Shown: positions 6,475 through 11,400 of the stretch, piece by piece
Numbering within the stretch: the stretch's first letter is position 1
How the letters are laid out: every line of letters begins with the position of its first letter
Assembly: GCA_964428905.1 (NCBI GenBank)
Contig: CAYSAA010000102.1
Coordinates: forward strand, 1-11,400
DNA from: CAYSAA01 sp964428905
GTDB lineage: Bacteria > Atribacterota > Phoenicimicrobiia > Phoenicimicrobiales > Stramentimicrobiaceae
DNA: 11,400 nucleotides
Direction of reading: 5' to 3'
The notes under the pieces: model-generated
The model's input: the letters and a program-made list of their open reading frames with translations, nothing else
What the model was told of the DNA's origin: nothing
The model's database searches: none
Program-made: the position numbers and the translations under genes

Positions 6475-6497
6475 TGTTACCTCCACTTTTTTATTTT

Positions 6498-6526
6498 ATT
6501 CTACCTTAAAATAAAACCATTGTTAA
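6498..6526 (-). promoter_or_regulatory. sigma70 promoter of the metallo-beta-lactamase-fold gene
   Basis: On the - strand, TTAACA (6521-6526, five of six) and TAGAAT (6498-6503, five of six) are 17 bp apart. The start falls near 6491, about 17 nt before the ATG and only 7 nt before the SD, so the leader is very short. Confidence 0.6.
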
Positions 6527-6587
6527 GCAATTTTATTGAGATTGCTATCAATCAATCTGAAAATTCGATTTTATTTATTGTGGATTG

Positions 6588-6598
6588 TGATAATATCA
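6588..6598. promoter_or_regulatory. 11-bp perfect palindrome upstream of the cyclase-family gene
   Basis: TGATA-A-TATCA is a perfect short palindrome in the divergent region 6487-6646, 35 bp before the SD of the gene at 6647. I found no good -35/-10 pair for that gene. The palindrome may be an operator, or chance in AT-rich DNA. Confidence 0.25.
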
Positions 6599-6646
6599 TT
6601 GATTAGAATCCTTTTATGAAATTAAAGAAGATAGGAGAATAGAGTA

Positions 6647-7288
6647 ATGAATGTTATTGACCTGAGTCATCTTATGCATTCAGAGATGCCTGTTTATCCA
6701 GGGAGTGAACTGCCGGAATTTAAAGTCATCCATACTATTGAGGAAGAGGGTTTTCGGGAGACAAAAATGAGCATTTATTCCCATACTGGAACCCATATCG
6801 ATGCTTCCGGGCATATGTTACAAAACGGTAATTTCCTGGAAAATATGGAAATTAATAGCTTTTTTGGAAAAGCAATCATTCTGGATTTTGATAATCGTGA
6901 AAATCCATTAATTAATCTTGGTACACTATTATTGCACCGGGAAAAAATAAACAAAGTTGAATTTGTTATTATAATGACCGGGTGGAGCAAATACTGGGGA
7001 GAAAATAAGTACTATGAAAACTATCCCTACTTAAACAAAGAGGCTGCTGAGTGGCTGTCCGAATTTAATCTGAAAGGTATTGGCATTGATGCTATATCAA
7101 TAGACAGATCGGATACAAATAATTTTTTTGTACATAAAACACTATTATCAAACAATATGATTATTATTGAAAACTTAACCAATTTGGAAGCTGTTAAAAA
7201 CGAATACTTTATCCTAAGCGTTCTTCCCTTAAAATATAAAAATTCTGATGGCTCTCCTGTAAGAGCTATTGCTATAGAAGATATATAA
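6647..7288 (+). CDS. cyclase-family metal-dependent hydrolase (kynurenine formamidase-like)
   Basis: This 213-residue cytoplasmic enzyme belongs to the cyclase family (PF04199), which includes bacterial kynurenine formamidase, isatin hydrolase and other amide or cyclic-ester hydrolases using Zn or Mn. The signature HxGTHxDxxxH is intact as HTGTHIDASGH (46-56: metal ligands H46, H50, D52; H56 catalytic). DLSH (5-8), PVYPG (15-19), GIGIDAISID near 145-154, and the late IIENLTNL and GSPVRAIA are also typical. Length is normal. The substrate cannot be assigned; no tryptophan-degradation gene is nearby, so kynurenine formamidase activity is not supported by context. The ATG follows AGGAGA (6633-6638) by 8 nt. 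It appears to be a single gene, divergent from the metallo-beta-lactamase-fold gene by about 170 bp. No strong terminator follows it. Confidence 0.92.
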   Translation: MNVIDLSHLMHSEMPVYPGSELPEFKVIHTIEEEGFRETKMSIYSHTGTHIDASGHMLQNGNFLENMEINSFFGKAIILDFDNRENPLINLGTLLLHREKINKVEFVIIMTGWSKYWGENKYYENYPYLNKEAAEWLSEFNLKGIGIDAISIDRSDTNNFFVHKTLLSNNMIIIENLTNLEAVKNEYFILSVLPLKYKNSDGSPVRAIAIEDI

Positions 7289-7374
7289 TGGTGCAATTAA
7301 TCTCATTTTCAGATTGCATGAAAGCACTTTAACAAAGATACTATCTTATATGCTAAAGCAAAAACAATCCGGGC

Positions 7375-7403
7375 TTGTTTTATAATTCTTCACTTGATAT
7401 AAT
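7375..7403 (+). promoter_or_regulatory. extended -10 promoter of the MoxR operon
   Basis: TATAAT (7398-7403) is preceded by TGA, making a TGnTATAAT extended -10 box. TTGTTT (7375-7380, three of six) lies at 17-bp spacing. The start near 7410 gives a leader of about 83 nt to the TTG start codon. The -35 overlaps the right arm of a weak A/T hairpin (7361-7381). Confidence 0.6.
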
Positions 7404-7492
7404 TTAAATTCAGTGAAAAGACCTTGTAGATGTTCATACATACTATATTAATTTTATCTATAAACAAAAATTCTGAAATCAGGAGGGATGTT

Positions 7493-8437
7493 TTGGATTT
7501 TTCGATTTGTCAAAAAATCTCTGAAAATATCAATAAGGTAATTGTAGGGAAAAGCAAAGCCATTGAATTGATCCTGGCAGCTCTGTTGGCAGAAGGACAC
7601 CTTCTCCTGGAAGATGTACCCGGAGTAGGGAAAACCCTTATGGCCAGATCTCTGGCAAAAAGCATTGGCGGTACGTTCCACCGCGTGCAATTTACCCCCG
7701 ATTTACTTCCTTCTGATATAACCGGATTTAATGTCTACCATCAAAAAGAGGGAAAATTTATTTTTCAACCGGGTCCTGTAATGTCCAACATCCTTCTTGC
7801 TGACGAAATTAACCGGACCATTCCCAGAACTCAATCCAGCCTGCTGGAAAGCATGCAGGAAAAACAGGTTACCGTAGACGGTGTAACTATGGATCTTCCC
7901 TCCCCATTTTTTGTCATGGCCACGCAAAATCCCATTGAACTGGAAGGAACCTTCCCTCTCCCTGAAGCTCAACTGGATAGATTCTTAATGCGAATCAAAT
8001 TAGATTATCCGTCACAGGAAGAGGAAATGTTTATTTTGAAACGTTTTCAGAAAGAAGATCCTTTGGAAAAGCTTAGCTCAGTTACTACACCTGAAGAAAT
8101 ACTCTATTTACAAAAAGAAAGACAGAAGATATATGTTTCCAGGGAGATCAATCATTATATTGTATCCCTGGTAAAAGCCACCCGAAATTCACCTAAGATT
8201 CGCTATGGTGCCAGTCCCAGAACTTCCTTGCATTTAATGCGGGCTGCCCAGGCATTAGCGGCTTTGCGAGAAAGAGAATTTGTTTTACCAGATGATATAA
8301 AAGAACTTTTTACACCTATCCTGGCCCATCGCATTATTATCGAAACAAAGGAAAGATTGAAGGATATTACTTCCGAGAAGGTATTAGAAGAAATATTAGA
8401 ACAAACAGAAGTGCCAACGCTGGAATTGAGCAAATGA
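7493..8437 (+). CDS. MoxR-family AAA+ ATPase
   Basis: With a TTG start this is a 314-residue AAA+ ATPase of the MoxR family, the usual length. It has Walker A GVGKT (44-48), Walker B LLADEI (101-106, with D104 and E105), R108 in the following NR, the insert PRTQSSLLESMQEKQVTVDG, sensor 1 region ATQNPIELEGTFPLPEAQLD, and a C-terminal lid domain. MoxR proteins act as chaperone-like remodellers with partner proteins that carry vWA-like domains, probably the DUF58 protein encoded next. The frame is open from an ATG at 7430, but that one has no SD and would add 21 unrelated residues. AGGAGGG (7481-7487) is placed 5 nt before TTG 7493, so that is the better start. First gene of a three-gene operon; its stop overlaps the next start (ATGA). 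Confidence 0.95.
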   Translation: MDFSICQKISENINKVIVGKSKAIELILAALLAEGHLLLEDVPGVGKTLMARSLAKSIGGTFHRVQFTPDLLPSDITGFNVYHQKEGKFIFQPGPVMSNILLADEINRTIPRTQSSLLESMQEKQVTVDGVTMDLPSPFFVMATQNPIELEGTFPLPEAQLDRFLMRIKLDYPSQEEEMFILKRFQKEDPLEKLSSVTTPEEILYLQKERQKIYVSREINHYIVSLVKATRNSPKIRYGASPRTSLHLMRAAQALAALREREFVLPDDIKELFTPILAHRIIIETKERLKDITSEKVLEEILEQTEVPTLELSK

Positions 8438-9660
8438 ACAATTTAGATTATAACCGTCCACTATCATCAATTTTTACTGATGGACTTTTTCGATTTCTGG
8501 TGCTTGTTTTACTATTTGTTGCTTTGCTCTATGAGCAAAAGAATCTTATCTTAATCTCCGTACTCATACTGGCAATGTTTTATAGTTCCAAATTCTGGAG
8601 CCAGTTAAGTGTAAAAAATATCCATTATTCTTTTGATGCAGAAAAGAAAAAAGGATTTCCGGGAGAATGGATTGCATTACAGGCAACAGTTTCCAATGAT
8701 AAATTTTTACCGATTTGGTTAAAATTAACAATACCAATGGATAGAAAACTTGTTCCTTATTCACATTCTGGAAATGACTGTCTGTGTGAAGAATTCAGCC
8801 TACTCTGGTATGACCGCTCTTTATGGCAATGGAAATTAACTGCAAAGCACAGGGGATGTTTTCAGATTGGACCACCCTTTTTAGAAACCGGTGATCTCCT
8901 GGGTTTCTTCCAACAAAGAAGGTATTTATCCCAATCCGTCGAGATGATAATCTATCCCAAACCTGTTTCTTTAAATTTTCTCTCTTCCCCGGTTAAGGAA
9001 TTGTTCGGCAAACCCGGTTTAGATAGTCCGGTTAAAGATCCCATATATCCGATTGCTACTCAAGACTATTGCCACGGGGATCCTGCCAAATATATCCATT
9101 GGAAAGCCAGCGCCCGCCATGATCGTCTTCAATCGAAAGTTTTTGAACCTTCTTCTCAACGAAAAACACTAATCATCATTGATGCAAGTTCTTTCCAAAA
9201 GAAAAATCATAAACATGAGGAGTTGTTTGAGAAAACACTGGAAGTTGTAGCAGCAATGACCATGGAATTTGACAGGCAAGGTAGTCCTTATGGCATTCTA
9301 TCTAATGGGAAAGTAATAGGAAATGATTGTGCCAGCCTATCGATTGCAACCGGTCCTGAACAACTTTCTATGGCCATGGATTTACTGGCTAGACTTCAGA
9401 TGAAAGCAGCTGATTCGATGCAGAAAATACTATGTAAAGAAAATATAATACCAGGAGGGACCGGATGTTTCTATTGTGCCTGCAGTTTAAATAAAACAAA
9501 CATTCAAATTGCAGAATTTTTAAGACAAAACCACATACCGGTATATTTTATGATTGCCAGGCCTTCCCATCATACAATGAATCACCATATTCCCATTTTT
9601 TTGTTAAATGAAATTCATGGTGGGGTTCTTGATTCTAATGAAAACCATCCTTTAAAATGA
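8434..9660 (+). CDS. DUF58-domain membrane-anchored protein
   Basis: This 408-residue protein has two N-terminal membrane segments (about 18-33 and 37-51) and a large soluble part. The DUF58 core motif is clear: a run with H214, D216, P217, W223, R228, L232 and F237 between D211 and P239, including YIHWKASARHDRL. A vWA-like segment follows, starting LIIIDASS (246-253). The MIDAS motif DxSxS is only partly kept (D250, S252, then F254), so metal binding is doubtful. DUF58 proteins are almost always encoded beside MoxR ATPases and are thought to be their partners at the membrane, often linked to envelope function; the exact role is unknown. The ATG overlaps the MoxR stop by 4 bp, implying translational coupling. 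The end of the protein is Asn/His-rich and unremarkable. Confidence 0.93.
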   Translation: MNNLDYNRPLSSIFTDGLFRFLVLVLLFVALLYEQKNLILISVLILAMFYSSKFWSQLSVKNIHYSFDAEKKKGFPGEWIALQATVSNDKFLPIWLKLTIPMDRKLVPYSHSGNDCLCEEFSLLWYDRSLWQWKLTAKHRGCFQIGPPFLETGDLLGFFQQRRYLSQSVEMIIYPKPVSLNFLSSPVKELFGKPGLDSPVKDPIYPIATQDYCHGDPAKYIHWKASARHDRLQSKVFEPSSQRKTLIIIDASSFQKKNHKHEELFEKTLEVVAAMTMEFDRQGSPYGILSNGKVIGNDCASLSIATGPEQLSMAMDLLARLQMKAADSMQKILCKENIIPGGTGCFYCACSLNKTNIQIAEFLRQNHIPVYFMIARPSHHTMNHHIPIFLLNEIHGGVLDSNENHPLK

Positions 9661-9679
9661 ATCATTTGAGGACATTTTT

Positions 9680-11122
9680 ATGGCAGAAAGTCTGAAAAAT
9701 AAAAAAGCATTATTGTTTATCTCCGCTGGCATGATGGAAATAACATGGCTATATGCACTGGCCTGTATCTTATTTCTTATTCTGAATGCCCCTATCTTTC
9801 CTATATGGTCCGCGATCCTTGCCTTTTTTATCCCCATACTAATTACATCTGTTTTGAAAGGAAGAGGAAGAAGGATCATTGTATATGCCATTCTACATCT
9901 ATTTTTCTATCTCACAATTCTCCTCTATACTTTCTATTTCTATGGAAATTGGCAGGAATCCTTTTTAAATTTCAAATGGCTGGAAATGATTCTACATCAG
10001 CAATATGGTTCTGTTGATGGATTTACCTATCTAATCATTATTTTTTGGTTCTCATTCTTATGGATAAGTGGATACAAGTTGGCAAACCGTTCAAATAATT
10101 ATTTTATGATTACCTCCCGTTTTGACTTGGGTATCGTAGCACTCATCTTTACCTTTATTATTTTGGGAAGTATGGACTTATTCTTCCCCCGTTCAGGCAT
10201 TTTAATCATCTATTATTTTCTCTTCAGCATGTTTACCATTTCTCTTGCCAAAAATGTAAGACGTTCAAAAACAAAATATCCTTACCAATTCAGTGGAACA
10301 AGCCTGGTTTTGACTTTTATTCTGATGGTATTGCTTTTCGGCAGCTGGGTCGTATTGTTCTTTTTGCCCCAACTGACTTCAGCAGCCGAGGCTGGTTACC
10401 ATGTTTTAAAAATAGTTGCCAGGCCTATAGGTAATCTTCTACTTAAAATTCTTTTCCTCCTTTTTGGCTTTGGCAGTCGTACTGTTGATGTAGGTACAAC
10501 TTATTCGGGTAGTTCTGATGTACCATTGATAGAAAATTCCGAACCAAGCTGGTTAGCTCAACTATTGCAATGGATTATTACCTGGGGAGGAATCATTCTT
10601 TTGAGCTTACTTGCCATTATAGCAATCGGCTGGTTGCTATGGTCACTCTGGAAATGGTTCTCTACCAGAACTGATTTGGATACTGAGAAAAAAGGGTTTT
10701 TTGAAGAACTTCTTCTCTGGTTTTTACAGCTATGTTCTCTCGGTAAAAAAGTACTGTACAAAATGCTTGGCATCTTAAAACACATCCGGAGTATACAGAA
10801 AAATGGTTCGGTTCTTTTTCAAAAGCTTTGCCATTGGGGTCGCTCCAGTGGCATTCCAAGGGAAAGCTCACAAACTCCTCAAGAATATGGCAGATATCTG
10901 GCTCATTTCTTTCCTGATAACCAGAATGATATAGAGGTAATTATAAAAAGTTTTAATCAGGAAATCTATGGAAAAAAATTGATACAAGCTGAACAACTGG
11001 AAAAGACCAAAAAAGCCTGGAAACGATTAACCAGACCTTCACAATGGCCTTTACGCCTCTGGGTTAAAATGTTTTCCTCCCGGAAATTTAAAACCCAAGA
11101 GGCTACTATTCCTACATTATAA
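9680..11122 (+). CDS. multi-pass membrane protein with DUF4129-like tail, lacking a transglutaminase domain
   Basis: This 480-residue protein has about six to seven hydrophobic segments in its first 230 residues (roughly 22-38, 43-60, 66-85, 116-131, 150-165, 172-190, 207-229). A short loop follows, with a possible further membrane segment near 250-263, then one strong segment at 298-322 and a basic cytoplasmic C-terminal part. Residues 390-452 (SGIPRESSQTPQEYGRYL and on to an R/K-rich helix) look like the DUF4129 tail of TgpA-type transglutaminases. In the usual operon the third protein has a transglutaminase core with a Cys-His-Asp triad between the last two membrane regions. Here that region (about 230-297) is only some 65 residues and has no such core. 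The frame is intact, so this looks like a genuine short form. SD GAGGA (9668-9672); 19 bp after the DUF58 gene. Confidence 0.85.
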   Translation: MAESLKNKKALLFISAGMMEITWLYALACILFLILNAPIFPIWSAILAFFIPILITSVLKGRGRRIIVYAILHLFFYLTILLYTFYFYGNWQESFLNFKWLEMILHQQYGSVDGFTYLIIIFWFSFLWISGYKLANRSNNYFMITSRFDLGIVALIFTFIILGSMDLFFPRSGILIIYYFLFSMFTISLAKNVRRSKTKYPYQFSGTSLVLTFILMVLLFGSWVVLFFLPQLTSAAEAGYHVLKIVARPIGNLLLKILFLLFGFGSRTVDVGTTYSGSSDVPLIENSEPSWLAQLLQWIITWGGIILLSLLAIIAIGWLLWSLWKWFSTRTDLDTEKKGFFEELLLWFLQLCSLGKKVLYKMLGILKHIRSIQKNGSVLFQKLCHWGRSSGIPRESSQTPQEYGRYLAHFFPDNQNDIEVIIKSFNQEIYGKKLIQAEQLEKTKKAWKRLTRPSQWPLRLWVKMFSSRKFKTQEATIPTL

Positions 11123-11206
11123 CAATCTTACTTGGTTTAACTAAATAGTTACTATCTAATCTTTTCTCAAAACATTAAAATGACAAAGCCAGCATTTCAA
11201 AAATAT

Positions 11207-11229
11207 ATCAGAAATATCTTTTATCTGAT
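11207..11229 (-). terminator. possible weak terminator of the FAH-family gene
   Basis: ATCAGA (11207-11212) and TCTGAT (11224-11229) form a 6-bp stem with an 11-nt loop. On the - strand it is followed by ATATTTTTG. The stem is short and AT-rich and overlaps the last codons, so the call is weak. Confidence 0.25.
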
Positions 11230-11400
11230 TATCTGATTGCTTAATTTACCAATACCTTCTATTTCAATTTCGATGGTATCACCGGACTTTAAAAATACTG
11301 GAGGCTTGCGGGCAAAACCAACACCTTCTGGAGTACCGGTCATAATGATAGTACCGGGGTAAAGGGTAAAATTTTTCGAACAATAACTGACCAATTCTTT
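11221..11400 (-). CDS. fumarylacetoacetate hydrolase (FAH)-family protein, C-terminal part
   Basis: Only the last 59 codons and the TAA stop (11221-11223) lie in the window; the 5' end is beyond position 11400. The piece contains LYPGTIIMTGTPEGVGFAR, with the hallmark TGTPEGVG of the FAH family. It then has PPVFLKSGDTIEIEIEGIGKLSN, the usual C-terminal strands. This family includes fumarylpyruvate hydrolase, acylpyruvases (FAHD1-like), oxaloacetate decarboxylases and 2-hydroxyhepta-2,4-diene-1,7-dioate isomerases, all Mg-dependent cytoplasmic enzymes that cleave or isomerise 2-oxo acids. Which one cannot be told from the C-terminus. It is convergent with the MoxR operon, about 98 bp apart. 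Confidence 0.9.
   Translation of the reverse strand, partial: KELVSYCSKNFTLYPGTIIMTGTPEGVGFARKPPVFLKSGDTIEIEIEGIGKLSNQIIR

Noticed and set aside
6475..6486. GTG at 6484-6486 as start of the metallo-beta-lactamase-fold gene
   Set aside because: The codon overlaps the SD GGAGGT that serves ATG 6472-6474, and the protein fold begins naturally at MKIKATVL.
7361..7381. A/T hairpin AAAACAA...TTGTTTT as terminator of the cyclase-family gene
   Set aside because: The stem is only A/T plus one C/G pair and no clean T run follows; the right arm more likely serves as -35 of the MoxR promoter.
7430..7492. ATG at 7430 as the MoxR start
   Set aside because: It has no SD, the extra 21 residues do not resemble MoxR N-termini, and a strong SD sits right before TTG 7493.
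7434..11122. MoxR/DUF58 operon as an anti-phage defence system
   Set aside because: MoxR-vWA modules do occur in some predicted conflict systems, but here there is no nuclease, sensor or other effector and the DUF58 partner type is a common chromosomal one.
11138..11151. TAACTA-AA-TAGTTA palindrome as terminator of the MoxR operon
   Set aside because: A 6-bp AT stem with a 2-nt loop and no T run directly after; not a credible intrinsic terminator.

Overview
The window is an AT-rich bacterial chromosome segment with strong purine-rich Shine-Dalgarno (SD) sites, sigma70-type promoters and short intergenic gaps. It holds ten protein genes, one of them cut by the right edge. I see no rRNA, tRNA, CRISPR array, insertion sequence or phage gene. 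An RRM RNA-binding protein, an Hsp20, an AzgA-type purine permease, a COG1237 metallo-beta-lactamase-fold protein and a cyclase-family hydrolase together fit a free-living anaerobe of the Firmicutes/Atribacterota kind. That lineage guess is inference and weak.

Left part (1-1081): two single-gene units on the + strand, each with its own intrinsic terminator. They encode a 93-residue RRM protein and an Hsp20-family small heat-shock protein. The hsp20 gene has an almost perfect promoter, followed in the leader by a 27-bp imperfect palindrome that is not CIRCE.

Middle part (1082-5120): - strand. A purine permease gene (NCS2/AzgA type) ends in a terminator. It is followed by a two-gene operon of a TSUP-family anion exporter and a gamma-glutamyltranspeptidase-family Ntn hydrolase. 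The hydrolase keeps the self-processing threonine but not the usual glutamate-binding residues. The intergenic region 5041-5319 holds divergent promoters, a bulged hairpin that can fold as an H-type pseudoknot, and a perfect 8-bp-arm inverted repeat.

Right-middle part (5320-7288): a small protein with a CxxC motif (+), a metallo-beta-lactamase-fold protein (-) convergent with it at 9 bp, and a cyclase-family metal hydrolase (+) divergent from the latter.

Right part (7375-11122): a tight three-gene + operon, MoxR AAA+ ATPase, DUF58 protein, and a multi-pass membrane protein with a DUF4129-like tail. It resembles the widespread MoxR/DUF58/transglutaminase operons, but the third protein has no visible transglutaminase domain. 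The window ends inside a - strand FAH-family gene.

Most of the window is ordinary housekeeping and metabolic DNA. I found no convincing undescribed system. The points most worth checking are the transglutaminase-less MoxR/DUF58 operon, the two palindromic leaders, the pseudoknot candidate, and the altered pocket of the gamma-glutamyltranspeptidase-like enzyme.
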